64,000 nt of DNA from Lishizhenia tianjinensis (GCF_900116425.1 NZ_FPAS01000003.1:186001-250000), one strand, 5' to 3'. Counted from the stretch's first letter, positions 43,292-53,539 are shown. A program made the numbers and translations. Notes: generated from the sequence alone by a model not told the origin.

Positions 43292-44289
43292 TCAACTCGA
43301 ACAATTTATTCTTTCCAATTTATAGGTATTTCCAACTTTAGAATAATACAACAAATAGGTAAAATGCTCCATATCATTTTTGGAAGTAAAACATAAGGAA
43401 ATCAAAACGTAAGGATTATTTGAGGTAGTTTGCTTACTTAAAAATTCAGAACTAAAAGAATACCTCCCTAACTCATTTTCATAAGGTCCTTTTTGGAGAA
43501 GTTTAAACATGTCCTTTCTTATAATATCCTCAAGGTCAATCGAAGTTCTCCATACAGAATCTATGATTATTTCACCATATTTTTCTGTATACTTTTCACA
43601 CTCTTCTTTCCCTAGAGATGCACAGTAGACATTAAAAACACATGCTCCTTGTAGTGGAAAAAGTAACCTTTTACGAAGTATTTCTAGGCTATCAAACACA
43701 GCTGCATATCGCAATTCATGGAGCAATTTATTTTCTATGTATAAAGAATCTACAGCTACTACGCTCAGCTCTATTCTTCTATTCAGTTGATGCAAACGCT
43801 CAAAGATTTGAGCATCTTTCCTTTTAAATTGATTAATATACAGCTCCGTAGCTCGAGTGAAAGACCCCTCTTCCAAACTATACGGTACATACGGCATAGA
43901 GTCATTTCCCCACTTAAAATAAACGGGCTCATTCTCTCCTTCTCCTTTACAATACACACGAGTACTATCTACCCCATGTTCAATTAGAAAAGAATAAAGA
44001 TTCGTCGCTCTCTTTTCACTCAATCTTAAATTCCCCCCTCACTACCTCTGCTGTCTGTGTGGTAGCTTATCTCAAAGCTGGCATAAGCATGTAAGTCCAT
44101 GAATTGCTTTATTTCATATTCTGTTATAAAACAAGTACTGTCTTTTATTAAGCCATCAAAAACAACTTTATTTTCGAATAAGAAAACATCTCCTTTTTCT
44201 ACAAAGAGTTTTTCTCGAACTTGATATTGCCCCAACAAAAAAGGTCCCACCCCAAGGAGTGAGACCAAAAAAGCAAAGTAGTTTTTCAT
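43292..44289 (-). pseudogene. OmpA-like secreted protein gene split by a frameshift in a G6 tract
   Basis: Two frames together make one OmpA-like protein. The first (44289 to 44026) has a signal peptide (MKNYFAFLVSLLGVGPFLLG) and the start of an OmpA domain, ending HTDSRGSEG. The second (44023 to 43292) continues LRLSEKRATNLYSFLIEHGVD and ...NRRIELS, the rest of the domain and a C-terminal region. The break is at six Cs on the plus strand (44033-44038). Adding one G or removing two restores the frame (E-G-G-N-L-R-L-S-E-K or E-G-N-L-R-L-S-E-K). It could be sequence error, pseudogene or phase variation. Confidence 0.8.
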
Positions 44290-46170
44290 TTATTGAACAA
44301 TTAGTTTTTCTCGATAAAGAGTTCCATCTGTTGTTTGAACTACAAGAACGTATGTACCTGAAGTCAAATTTGGCAATTGAATTTCTTTACTTACAGCTAA
44401 TTCAGTGGAACTTCCTTTCATATCTATAATATGCAAAGAAGAAAGCGTTACAGTTTCTGGTAGCTCAATGTGAATTGTTGAATTTCTTTCAACTGGGTTT
44501 GGATAAATGATTAATTGAAAGTCATCTAATTTATCCACGCTTGCATATGCTTCTTGAACAACTCCAATATTTGGAATATCCTGCGTATGATTACTCGTAT
44601 TACTGAAATTCTGAGTATAATCCCCCGCCAAAATCAGATTACCATTAAATTCTACAAGCTCATTGGCCACTCCATTTATTCTAGTTACGAATTGCATCTG
44701 ACCATTAATTAAATTCAACCGCACAAGTCCTCTACCACTATTTTGTTCCCAGCTTCCATCTAGCTCAACATCTCCTGATGCATATAAATAGTTACCTATG
44801 ATTTTCAAATCCTTGAAAGTGGATTGATAAGGATACAATTGAGTCATAGACATTAGATATGAACCATTTACAATAGGTTGACAACTACCATTCATATACC
44901 TTGTAATAAATACTTCATCATGGTCACCGTTAGGATCTACAATAGTTTTACCACCAATGTAAATTGCATTCAAATCATCTTTGATTACATGCACTTCATC
45001 TATATTTAAATCCATTGGTGACACATAAGACCCCACCCACAATAGAACATTGTTTGCATGATACATTGAATCATGAGCCACTATATAAACAGAATCAAAA
45101 TCACCACCAAAATGAGGGAGAGTTGGAGTGTAAGACTCCCTAATACAATTTAATTCGCCATATATTTTAGCTCTCAAATGGTAACTCTGCGCGTAATACT
45201 GGTATACCTCGTAGTTATGTAACTCATTTTCAACAGCAATTCCTATATACCTAGAATAGTCATCAATTCCAACCTTCGCACCATGATTTGGACGTTGTGA
45301 AATTTCTATATAACTCCATGTTCCATCGTTGAAGGAGGCCATGGGATAATGGATACCATTCTCAACAAAATCTCCGTAAATAAGCAAGTTTACTCCTCCA
45401 TCATATTTACTGTATTTTAATACTCCTTTCACCTCGCCTGAAATACCATTTCCAAAACAAGAAAAATTATCATCAGCGTAAACTCCTATATTTAAACAAG
45501 GTTGATTGTTTAATTCTGTAAAATTACCCGCTATAACCAAATCGTTTGGAGCAAGTTCATCAATATGTAAATCTACGACTTCTCCGTTTGTACCTTCTCC
45601 CAGTTTAGACATCTCTGTCCTTGGCGCATATCCCGGCTGTATCAATGCCAATTCTTGTACACTAAACCCATAGTCCTTGGCCCATTGCAACAAAGCTTCT
45701 GATTGGATTTCTTTTACATAGGCATAATTCTGTGTACGAGCTATTTCCTTAGAAATTTCAGGAAACCCTGTTTCCTTTACCAAATAACCAACTGCACAGT
45801 GTACTTCGTAGTTATCTATAAAATAAGGCTGTCTTTTTGTATGATAAAGATTGGTTGGAAACACCTTGCGTGCTGCATATCCTTCTAATATGGAAATTGT
45901 GTTGTTTCTGTTTTTCAATTGCTCTGCTGACAAATGTTCTGTGTTCTGAACTTTCAAAAGACGGCAAACATTCTCCAAATGATAAGAGATACGATCTGTA
46001 TCATTGGTAAAAGCGACTTCTTCCTTAGGAAGGTAATCGCTAAAATACGTCCATTGGCTATTTACAGTAAGTAAGTGATTTTTCGCAAAACTTGTTACAG
46101 TTGGAGCTAGTTCTTGTGCGCTTACAACACAAGTTATAAGTACAAATAATAGGGTAAACATTCTTTTCAT
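44290..46170 (-). CDS. T9SS-secreted protein with C-terminal sorting domain (copy 2)
   Basis: A 626-residue protein with signal peptide (MKRMFTLLFVLITCVVSAQ) and a type A T9SS sorting domain at the end (IIYPNPVERNSTIHIELPE, ... GTYVLVVQTTDGTLYREKLIVQ). The first 190 residues are nearly the same as in the adjacent gene; the middle part has WD-like or Kelch-like short beta repeats (KVDDQLYFGG-type: NLILAGDYTQNF). The next gene, OmpA-like, starts at the base after the stop. The cargo function is unknown; adhesion or cell-surface binding is likely. Confidence 0.85.
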   Translation of the reverse strand: MKRMFTLLFVLITCVVSAQELAPTVTSFAKNHLLTVNSQWTYFSDYLPKEEVAFTNDTDRISYHLENVCRLLKVQNTEHLSAEQLKNRNNTISILEGYAARKVFPTNLYHTKRQPYFIDNYEVHCAVGYLVKETGFPEISKEIARTQNYAYVKEIQSEALLQWAKDYGFSVQELALIQPGYAPRTEMSKLGEGTNGEVVDLHIDELAPNDLVIAGNFTELNNQPCLNIGVYADDNFSCFGNGISGEVKGVLKYSKYDGGVNLLIYGDFVENGIHYPMASFNDGTWSYIEISQRPNHGAKVGIDDYSRYIGIAVENELHNYEVYQYYAQSYHLRAKIYGELNCIRESYTPTLPHFGGDFDSVYIVAHDSMYHANNVLLWVGSYVSPMDLNIDEVHVIKDDLNAIYIGGKTIVDPNGDHDEVFITRYMNGSCQPIVNGSYLMSMTQLYPYQSTFKDLKIIGNYLYASGDVELDGSWEQNSGRGLVRLNLINGQMQFVTRINGVANELVEFNGNLILAGDYTQNFSNTSNHTQDIPNIGVVQEAYASVDKLDDFQLIIYPNPVERNSTIHIELPETVTLSSLHIIDMKGSSTELAVSKEIQLPNLTSGTYVLVVQTTDGTLYREKLIVQ

Positions 46171-46182
46171 AAGTAGTGGTTT

Positions 46183-48003
46183 TTATTGAATAATTAATTT
46201 TTCTCGAAGTGTGTTTCCTGATTTCAATTTCACTTCTAATAGGTACGTTCCTTCACTTAGAACAGGTAAGGTAAGTTCAAGTGTTGTAGGTAAACTAGTT
46301 CGACTTCCTTTCATATCAACAATTGAAATTCTCTCAATATTTTCTTGTGTTGGAATTTCAAGGGTTAATTTACTACCTTGACTAATTGGATTAGGAAAAG
46401 TAAATAAGTACATATTATCTTCATGCTCTACCCCAACATATTGATAATTATCCCATTTCACTAAATAATGATAAAATTTTCCTCCAATAACCATTTCTCC
46501 ATTGTAAACTTCTATGCAACAGACAAGGTAATTAAACCCATTCTGACATGTAAATTCATTCGTATTAAGGTCATAACTAAAAAAATGCCTTTGATAACCG
46601 ATAAACTCATCTTTTGAATGTAAATATCCTCCAAAATAAAGTTGGTCATCTACAACTTTTATATCGTTAATAAATTCATATGTTATAAGCCCGAAGGTAT
46701 CTGATAACGATGTTAAGTTTATAAGAGTACTTAAGTTCCCATTAGAAAACTTACACAATATTGGATTATTATCTACAGCATTTCTATAATGCATACCACC
46801 TATGTACATTTCCTGATTCACCAATTCAAGACAATGAATTGAACTAGGTAAACCATTTTCAAAGGTATGATAATTAGAGCTCTCTTCATCAGGTATTAAT
46901 AACCCTTTGGAATAAACTGCATGCCCCAATTCATGTACATAAATGAAATCAAAATCTCCACCGAAAGCACCATAATCAAGTGTATTGATTTCTCCAAAAA
47001 CCTTCGCCTCAATCTCCCAACCATCTTCGTGAGAATAAGAATAAACCTCTTGGCTATGTTCCTGCTCCTTTACTTCAATTGAAACTCTAAATCCATCGGC
47101 TCCATCCGTTCTAGAACCTGCCATAGCAATTCGATTAGATCGGTTTGGAATAGCCAAAAAACTCCAGGTATCATTCTCAAATTTTGCCACCGGATAAGTA
47201 ATTCCATTGGAAATAAATTCTCCGTAAACAATCAATAAATCACTATTTCCGTCATAATGAATTATCCCTTTAGCATCTCCTTCAATACCATTTCCAAAAC
47301 ACGTATAAACTCCATTTTCGTAATAGGCAATATTTGCACAAGCTCCATTTTCAACTTCTGAAAAGCTTCCAACTACAGCCATTTTGTTATTAGAAGTTTT
47401 TAAATCTTTCACCTCTCCATTCGGTGCATTCCCTAATCGAGCTGAATAATTCTCACTCGGATATGTAGGCTGTATCAACGCCAATTCTTGTACACTAAAC
47501 CCATAGTCCTTGGCCCATTGTAACAAAGCTTCTGATTGGATTTCTTTTACATAGGCATAATTCTGTGTGCGTGCTATTTCTTTTGAAATTTCAGGAAACC
47601 CTGTTTCCTTTACCAAATAACCAACGGCACAGTGTACTCCATAGTTATCTATAAAATAAGGTTGTCTTTTAGTATGATAATGATTGGTTGGAAAAACTTT
47701 GCGCGCTGCATATCCCTCTAAAATAGAAATCGTGTTGTTTCTGTTTTCCAATTGTGGGGCTGACAAATGTTCTGTGTTCTGAGCATTCAAAAGACGGCAA
47801 ACAGTTTGCAAATGATAAGCGATACGGTCTATGTCATTGTCAAAAACGACTTCTTCTGCAGGTATATCCTTGCTAAAGTAAGTCCATTGACTATTTACTG
47901 TGAGCAAATGATTTTTAGCCAAACTTTTAATGTTTGGTGCTAGTTCTTGCGCACTTGTAACATAGCTTACAAGTAAAAACAAAAGGGTAAAAATTCTTTT
48001 CAT
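46183..48003 (-). CDS. T9SS-secreted protein with C-terminal sorting domain (copy 1)
   Basis: A 606-residue protein, paralogue of the downstream gene, which starts 12 bp after its stop. Signal peptide MKRIFTLLFLLVSYVTSAQ; the conserved N-terminal region (about 20-190) includes HCAVGYLVKETGFPEISKEI; the middle is diverged beta-repeat; the C-terminal sorting domain has FTFPNPISQGSKLTLEIP and GTYLLEVKLKSGNTLREKLI. The two genes probably arose by tandem duplication, with only the N-terminal DNA kept nearly identical. Confidence 0.85.
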   Translation of the reverse strand: MKRIFTLLFLLVSYVTSAQELAPNIKSLAKNHLLTVNSQWTYFSKDIPAEEVVFDNDIDRIAYHLQTVCRLLNAQNTEHLSAPQLENRNNTISILEGYAARKVFPTNHYHTKRQPYFIDNYGVHCAVGYLVKETGFPEISKEIARTQNYAYVKEIQSEALLQWAKDYGFSVQELALIQPTYPSENYSARLGNAPNGEVKDLKTSNNKMAVVGSFSEVENGACANIAYYENGVYTCFGNGIEGDAKGIIHYDGNSDLLIVYGEFISNGITYPVAKFENDTWSFLAIPNRSNRIAMAGSRTDGADGFRVSIEVKEQEHSQEVYSYSHEDGWEIEAKVFGEINTLDYGAFGGDFDFIYVHELGHAVYSKGLLIPDEESSNYHTFENGLPSSIHCLELVNQEMYIGGMHYRNAVDNNPILCKFSNGNLSTLINLTSLSDTFGLITYEFINDIKVVDDQLYFGGYLHSKDEFIGYQRHFFSYDLNTNEFTCQNGFNYLVCCIEVYNGEMVIGGKFYHYLVKWDNYQYVGVEHEDNMYLFTFPNPISQGSKLTLEIPTQENIERISIVDMKGSRTSLPTTLELTLPVLSEGTYLLEVKLKSGNTLREKLIIQ

Positions 48004-48040
48004 AAGGGGTGGTTTTAATTCTTACCAACAAGAACGCATA

Positions 48041-48075
48041 AAAAAAGGGAAGCGTTGACAACACTTCCCTTTTTT
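48041..48075. terminator. Bidirectional intrinsic terminator
   Basis: A-run 48041-48046, GGGAAG (48047-48052), interior GTTG/CAAC pairing, CTTCCC (48064-48069), then T-run. It ends the hisS-hutH-membrane protein operon on the minus strand. Confidence 0.85.
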
Positions 48076-48092
48076 AACATAAAGTTTATTTT

Positions 48093-48611
48093 TTATTTCA
48101 AATGCTTAAAATTAATGGCATAAAGCAAGGCCATGATTCCTCCCATTACTGCAAAGGCAAAAATAATTATCCCCGATACTGCAGCTGCTGGCATGATTAA
48201 ATAAAATCCAAACACACCTAATAAGGTATAGATAAGATAAACGTGGAAACCTAATTTCTTCATTTTAAACAAAAGCACAACAGCCAATACACCAACCAAA
48301 ACGGTTATGATTTGTAATATTAAATTGGCATAATAACCTTCGGTCATCAAGTAAAAGAAATGGTTCAAAACACCATCTAACATTTCCAAGGCTTCTTCTC
48401 CTCCTTCTTGCGTAGCGATTTCATCTCTTGCCTCTTCAAATTCTGGTCCGAGTGTTTGCTCTCTATCCACTACGGGCTTTTCACTCAACAAGCCGGTAAC
48501 AGAATTGTATAAACTCGAAACTAAATTTAAAGCCGTTAATACTAACAATACAATTAAAAAAGGCGGTCTATCCTTTTGTTCTTCGTAATGTTCTATTATT
48601 TCTGGTTCCAT
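48093..48611 (-). CDS. Four-TM membrane protein
   Basis: A 172-residue protein with four hydrophobic helices (about 17-38, 96-116, 122-142 and 146-166) and an acidic loop after the first. It overlaps the end of hutH by 16 bp, so it is the last gene of that operon. No recognised family or function; small Bacteroidetes membrane proteins of this kind are common. Confidence 0.75.
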   Translation of the reverse strand: MEPEIIEHYEEQKDRPPFLIVLLVLTALNLVSSLYNSVTGLLSEKPVVDREQTLGPEFEEARDEIATQEGGEEALEMLDGVLNHFFYLMTEGYYANLILQIITVLVGVLAVVLLFKMKKLGFHVYLIYTLLGVFGFYLIMPAAAVSGIIIFAFAVMGGIMALLYAINFKHLK

Positions 48612-50092
48612 ATTTCAGTAGCTTTTACTAGGTCTTTACTTTTTCTTAATTCCGCACCAAGGTTTCTATCTTCTTCAATAAACGGAATTTCTGCCCTGAA
48701 ATTAGTAATAATATTTTGAAGCACAGAACTCGTTTGTAAAGGCTTTCTAAATTCAATCGCTTGCGTGGCATGTACCATTTCTATTCCTAAAATTTGGTAT
48801 ACATTCTCTACAACACGGTGTAACTTCGTTGCAGCATTGGCCCCCATACTTACGTGGTCTTCTTGTCCGTTAGATGAATCAATTGTATCTACAGATGCTG
48901 GCGTACACAATTGTTTGTTCTGAGAAACAATAGATGCCGCTGTATATTGAGAAATCATTAATCCTGAATTCAACCCTGGGTTAGCTACCAAGAAAGCTGG
49001 TAAGCTACGTGTACCCGAGTTTAATTTGTAAGATCTACGCTCAGAAATACTTCCTATCTCCGCCAAAGCTATTGCTAAGAAATCTAAAATTAATGCCAAA
49101 GGCTGACCGTGGAAATTACCCGCAGAAACCACCTTATCTTCATCAACGAAAATGGTTGGGTTATCCGTTACGGCATTGATTTCTCTTGTCACAACATTTT
49201 TAGCATGCTGAATTGTATCCCAACTTGCTCCTAAAACTTGCGGTGTACATCTAAAACAGTAAGGATCTTGTACGTGTGCCTTTTCTTGCGCTATGATCTC
49301 AGAACCTTGCAACAAATCTGTCATGATTTGCCCCACACGAATTTGACCAATTTGATTTCTGATTTCATTTACCTCAGAACCAAATGGCTCTATACGTCCA
49401 TCATACCCTTCCAAAGAAATAGCAGCAATTTTCAAGGCTTTTTCAAAAATATCTTCGGCCTTGTTTACACAATACGTACCGTAAGCACTCATAAACTGTG
49501 TACCATTCAATAAAGCCAATCCTTCTTTAGATTTCAACTCTATTCCTTCTAAACCGAACGCTTTGTTTACCTCAGCTGTATCTTTCAATTCACCGTTGTG
49601 GTAAACCTTTCCTTCTCCAATAATAGCCAAAGCAATATGTGCCAAAGGTGCCAAATCTCCAGATGCACCTAATGAACCTTGTTGGTAGACTTGGGGAATT
49701 ATATTGTTGTTAAAGAAGAACAACAACCTTTCTATTGTTTCTAATTGCGCTCCAGAATTACCATGAGATAAGCCCATCGCTTTTAAGATCAACATCAATT
49801 TCACGATCTCTTGAGGTACTTCTTCTCCCGTTCCACAAGCGTGAGAACGTACAAGGTTTACCTGTAATTGCTCTAATTTATCCGCAGAAATCACCGTATC
49901 ACACAAAGAACCAAACCCTGTGTTAATACCATAAATAATTTCCTTCCCTTCTGCTACTTTATTGTCTAAGTAGGCTCTACATTTTAAAATAGCAGCCTTT
50001 GCATCTTCACCTAATTCAACCTTAACATTTCCTTCTGCTAAAGCAATTACTTCTTCTATCGTAAGTTCTTGGTTATTTAAAATATGAACCAT
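48596..50092 (-). CDS. hutH: Histidine ammonia-lyase
   Basis: A 498-residue protein with the MIO-forming Ala-Ser-Gly in GSLGASGDLAPLAH (about 142), and SHGNSGAQ, the VQDPYCFRCTPQ segment, and the NPTIFVDEDKVVSAGNFHGQ segment of the family. It removes ammonia from histidine to give urocanate, the first step of histidine breakdown. It begins 1 bp after the hisS stop; other hut genes are not nearby. Phenylalanine/tyrosine lyases are related but the general fit is to HutH. Confidence 0.93.
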   Translation of the reverse strand: MVHILNNQELTIEEVIALAEGNVKVELGEDAKAAILKCRAYLDNKVAEGKEIIYGINTGFGSLCDTVISADKLEQLQVNLVRSHACGTGEEVPQEIVKLMLILKAMGLSHGNSGAQLETIERLLFFFNNNIIPQVYQQGSLGASGDLAPLAHIALAIIGEGKVYHNGELKDTAEVNKAFGLEGIELKSKEGLALLNGTQFMSAYGTYCVNKAEDIFEKALKIAAISLEGYDGRIEPFGSEVNEIRNQIGQIRVGQIMTDLLQGSEIIAQEKAHVQDPYCFRCTPQVLGASWDTIQHAKNVVTREINAVTDNPTIFVDEDKVVSAGNFHGQPLALILDFLAIALAEIGSISERRSYKLNSGTRSLPAFLVANPGLNSGLMISQYTAASIVSQNKQLCTPASVDTIDSSNGQEDHVSMGANAATKLHRVVENVYQILGIEMVHATQAIEFRKPLQTSSVLQNIITNFRAEIPFIEEDRNLGAELRKSKDLVKATEIWNQK

Positions 50093-50093
50093 C

Positions 50094-51506
50094 TTATTTT
50101 AATTTTTCTATCAATTGATTAATGTCTAACTCTTGTTGTTCTCCTGTTTCCATGTTTTTCAGTTGAACAATTCCTTTCTCTATTTCTTGAGACCCTACCA
50201 TGGCAACGTGCTGCACACCTCTGTCGTTGGCGTACTTCATTTGCTTTTTCATTTTAGCTGATGATGGATACAACTCTGCATCTATCCCAGCTTGTCTTAA
50301 TTGTGAAACCAACTTAAAGCAGTGCTTCGCTTCCGCCTCTCCAAAGTTGATGAACAATACAGAAAGTCCTTTGGTTATGCTCGCTGGGAACAATTCCAAG
50401 GTATTCAACACGTCGTAAATTCTATCGGCTCCGAAAGAGATACCCACGCCCGACATGTCCTTCATTCCAAACAAAGCTGTCAAGTCGTCGTAACGACCAC
50501 CTCCACAGATAGATCCCATTTTCACTCCATTGGCTTTCACCTCGAAAATAGCACCTGTGTAGTAGTTCAATCCTCTAGCCAAAGTAACATCGAATTCTAA
50601 TTTAGCACGCTGTAAACCTACGGCATCCACCATATCAAACACGTACTCTAACTCGTCAATTCCTTTTAAACCAACTTCGCTACTTGCCAACATCTCACGC
50701 ATTTCTGCCATGATGCTTGCATTATCACCGTTCATGGCGAACAAAGGTTTGATTTTTTCTATTGCTTCTTCCGGAATCTCCTTCTCACGCAATTCTTTAA
50801 TCACACCTTCTTCACCTACCTTGTCCAATTTATCTATGGCAACGGTGATGTCTATAATTTTATCTTCTTGACCCGTAATCTCAGCAATACCAGAAAGTAT
50901 TTTACGGTTATTGATCTTGATACTGAAATCTGGAATATTCAAATTGGTCAACACCTCATCAAAGATTTGTACCAATTCTACTTCGTACAATAAAGATTCA
51001 GAACCTACCACATCGGCATCACATTGTGTGAATTCTTGGTAACGTCCGTGCTGTGGTCTATCCGCTCTCCAAACCGGTTGAATTTGGTAACGCTTGAACG
51101 GAAATGAAAGGTCGTTTTGATGCTGTACCACGAAACGAGCAAAGGGTACAGTTAAGTCATAACGCAATGCCTTCTCGGCTATCTTTCCTGTTATTTTGTT
51201 CAAATTCACCCTTTCTTCCAAAGGCAATTGATCCAACACATTGTTGGTTAACATTGGTGATACTTCACCTTCGTTTAATTTTGATAAATAGTTCCCCGAC
51301 CTTAAAATCTGGAACATTAATTTATCACCTTCCTCACCGTATTTCCCCATCAAGGTTGATGAATTCTCAAAACTCGGTGTTTCTATAGGTGCAAAACCAA
51401 ACTTTTTAAATACCGTTGAAATGGTGTTAAAAATGTAATTTCTCTTCTCTACCTCTGCGGGTAAAAAGTCTCTTGTCCCTTTTGGAATAGAAGGTTTCTG
51501 TGCCAT
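50094..51506 (-). CDS. hisS: Histidyl-tRNA synthetase
   Basis: A 470-residue class II synthetase. Motif 2 [21 protein letters not shown] and motif 3 [13 protein letters not shown], with the histidine motif [15 protein letters not shown] and [13 protein letters not shown], are seen. The C-terminal anticodon-binding domain starts near residue 370. It charges tRNA-His, whose gene lies in this window at 34.6 kb. It is transcribed from its own promoter with hutH downstream. Confidence 0.97.
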   Translation of the reverse strand: MAQKPSIPKGTRDFLPAEVEKRNYIFNTISTVFKKFGFAPIETPSFENSSTLMGKYGEEGDKLMFQILRSGNYLSKLNEGEVSPMLTNNVLDQLPLEERVNLNKITGKIAEKALRYDLTVPFARFVVQHQNDLSFPFKRYQIQPVWRADRPQHGRYQEFTQCDADVVGSESLLYEVELVQIFDEVLTNLNIPDFSIKINNRKILSGIAEITGQEDKIIDITVAIDKLDKVGEEGVIKELREKEIPEEAIEKIKPLFAMNGDNASIMAEMREMLASSEVGLKGIDELEYVFDMVDAVGLQRAKLEFDVTLARGLNYYTGAIFEVKANGVKMGSICGGGRYDDLTALFGMKDMSGVGISFGADRIYDVLNTLELFPASITKGLSVLFINFGEAEAKHCFKLVSQLRQAGIDAELYPSSAKMKKQMKYANDRGVQHVAMVGSQEIEKGIVQLKNMETGEQQELDINQLIEKLK

Positions 51507-51522
51507 GCTCGTTTTTTTGTGG

Positions 51523-51530
51523 CAAAAATA
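51523..51530 (-). promoter_or_regulatory. -7 promoter element TATTTTTG of hisS
   Basis: On the minus strand TATTTTTG fits TAnnTTTG 16 bp before the hisS start codon. Confidence 0.6.
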
Positions 51531-51539
51531 AGAATGTAA

Positions 51540-51890
51540 CGGAGACTTTTAGACACTTAGACACTTAGACTTTTAGAAATTTATAACCATTGGTCAAACT
51601 CAACCTACTTTATTTCTCCTGAACTTTGAATTTTAAATTTTGAATTTTGAATTTTGAATTTTGAATTTATGCCGGCTGTCCGGGCGCGCTATTCGCTTTA
51701 CTGCGTTCTTGGTGACATGGTTTTTCATTCCTTTCTTGCAAAGCTTCACAAGGTCGCTCTCCAACAAAGCATTCAAAAGCCCAGCCCCAATAACAGTATT
51801 GAGTGTGAGTAGGGAGTAGATAGTTCCCCCCTATAAAACCTACTTCTCTTTCTACACCTGCAAATTGAAACCGCATAAGTTTTAGAGATG
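51540..51890. repeat. Gene-free stretch with simple repeats and a GC-richer block
   Basis: From 51541 to 51580 an ACACTTAG/ACTTTTAG motif repeats. From 51620 to 51668 TTTGAATT/TTTGAATTT repeats about five times. From 51669 to about 51780 a GC-richer block (starting GCCGGCTGTCCGGGCGCG) contains TTGCAAAGCTTCACAAGG; such blocks resemble multi-copy intergenic repeats of Flavobacteriia. A 69-codon frame here looks spurious. No gene is supported. Confidence 0.45.
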
Positions 51891-51908
51891 CTTAGAAGTT
51901 AATGGAGT

Positions 51909-52850
51909 TTATTCTAAGAATTGCGGAACTGAATTTTGGAACTCGGAAAAATGCCTAATTTCTTTAAATAGAGATTCATTTCTCTGTCTTAGATTCGGGT
52001 ATATATCTAATAATAGATAGTGATTTATTTTCTTTTTAATTCCTCTGTAGTGAATTATGTTATTATATCTTAAGTAGTCTTCAAATTTTCTTTCGAATGG
52101 CTTGTAATCTAATGTGTTTTCATAGTTTAATTTAGGAAAAACCCTCCTTATTGATAAATCTAAGAATACCTCTCTTTTCTCTGACAATTTCTTTGCACTT
52201 TTCATTAATTCAAAGTATGAATCATGAAGAAGTTTCAAGAATACTCCAGAGGTGGAAATTGTAACTATTTCAACTTCCTTTTTTGCTGCTACCATTGCCA
52301 AATGCATACTTTTTTCCTTGTACAAGGTTTTGTAAAATGATAAGCTAGAGTTATATATTTCCGTAGGAAAAACTTCATCACCTGGACCAACACAAAGTTC
52401 AAAAGGCATCCGCTTGTCACTTTCGTAAAATTGCCACAAAATAGGCGATAAAAAAGCACCGTAGCACGTAGCTAAAGTTACAATTAAATTTCGCTGGGCA
52501 ACCATATTAATCTTTGCAAGTTCCTTACATAGAATTTCCCATTTTATAATTTCCTTTGAAGGATATACCTGTATCCCCTCTTTACACCCATGAAACTCAA
52601 AATGTATGGCAGGAGCATAATTATTTTGAAAGCATTCTACTGCTATGTCATTTAATGTCTTGAGCAATTGTTTTACACTAGTGATTCGATGAAATGTTAT
52701 TTCTTTATAGAATTTATCTTCTTTTTTTAAATTCATTTCAAAATCAAAATATTTCAGCTCATCTTTTAATCGCTCTCCATTTTTTACATCATAAAGATCT
52801 AGAGATTCAAGAATATAAATAGCGTTATTAAACATTTTATAATCTTCCAT
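51909..52850 (-). CDS. Orphan caspase/CHAT-like peptidase candidate
   Basis: A 313-residue soluble protein. A His-Gly (IHFEFHGCKEGIQV, about residue 103) and later a Cys (NLIVTLATCYGAFL, about residue 147) follow hydrophobic strands with the spacing of the caspase/CHAT catalytic dyad. After a loop, a further helical C-terminal half is of unknown fold. CHAT proteases often act in immunity (with sensor or gasdermin genes), but no partner gene is adjacent. Other clan CD peptidase types are possible. Confidence 0.55.
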   Translation of the reverse strand: MEDYKMFNNAIYILESLDLYDVKNGERLKDELKYFDFEMNLKKEDKFYKEITFHRITSVKQLLKTLNDIAVECFQNNYAPAIHFEFHGCKEGIQVYPSKEIIKWEILCKELAKINMVAQRNLIVTLATCYGAFLSPILWQFYESDKRMPFELCVGPGDEVFPTEIYNSSLSFYKTLYKEKSMHLAMVAAKKEVEIVTISTSGVFLKLLHDSYFELMKSAKKLSEKREVFLDLSIRRVFPKLNYENTLDYKPFERKFEDYLRYNNIIHYRGIKKKINHYLLLDIYPNLRQRNESLFKEIRHFSEFQNSVPQFLE

Positions 52851-53056
52851 AGATTAAGTTTCCAACCAAATTACTGCACATTTCTAAACAATCGCAATTC
52901 CGAAGGTTCAAGTTGTGCACAGGAAATCCACAGAAAATATCAAACAATTGAGTTCTGCGGTTTTTACCTAACTTATTTCAGGGGAGTTTCCCCCTTAAAT
53001 CTTTCGTTAATAAGTTTCATTTGAACCGTTTTTGTAGGTTTGGTTCAAAACACGTT

Positions 53057-53362
53057 ATGGGAATATTAGTACTAGCAGGATGGTTTATCCTATGTTTGAT
53101 TGTAGGAGCTATAGGTAAAAGTAGAAGAATTGGATTTTGGGGATCATTTTTACTCTCCCTATTCCTTTCACCTCTCATTGGATTCATTGTGGCATTAGTT
53201 TCTCAAAGAAAAAGTGATAGGGATTTTCAAAAAGCAATTTTAGACAATAACAAAAAAGACTCTATTTCTGATAAACTTGCAGAATTAGAAACCCTTAAAA
53301 AGAAAGGTACTATTTCGGAAGAGGAGTACACTGCAATGAGAAAAAAAGCACTTTCCATATAA
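53057..53362 (+). CDS. Two-TM SHOCT-domain protein
   Basis: 101 residues from the ATG at 53057; the open frame starts earlier at 53021 without support. It has two membrane helices (about 2-20, 24-44) and a C-terminal SHOCT motif (ISDKLAELETLKKKGTISEE, then EYTAMRKKAL). SHOCT is a short helical oligomerisation motif. Function is unknown. A strong terminator follows. Confidence 0.75.
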   Translation: MGILVLAGWFILCLIVGAIGKSRRIGFWGSFLLSLFLSPLIGFIVALVSQRKSDRDFQKAILDNNKKDSISDKLAELETLKKKGTISEEEYTAMRKKALSI

Positions 53363-53398
53363 TCAAAGAAATAGAATACCAAATATTAATAAGTAATT

Positions 53399-53431
53399 GC
53401 CGATATTAAAAAAATATCGGCTTTTGTTTTT
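53399..53431 (+). terminator. Intrinsic terminator after the SHOCT gene
   Basis: GCCGATAT (53399-53406), 7-nt A-rich loop, ATATCGGC (53414-53421), then TTTTGTTTTT: a perfect 8-bp stem with a T-rich tail. Confidence 0.85.
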
Positions 53432-53539
53432 ACTTTTTTCATTAAATCTAAAAACTTAATCTAGTTAAAAAGGCTGTAACAGAAAAAAAAGGCTTCTACC
53501 TATCAGTAATAACCTTTATATACTTTTCTAAACTTCAAG

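Noticed and set aside
51667-51876. 69-codon minus-strand frame in the spacer after hisS
   Set aside because: Composition is Pro/Cys/Glu-rich and it lies in a repeat-like GC-richer block with no start signals; judged spurious.
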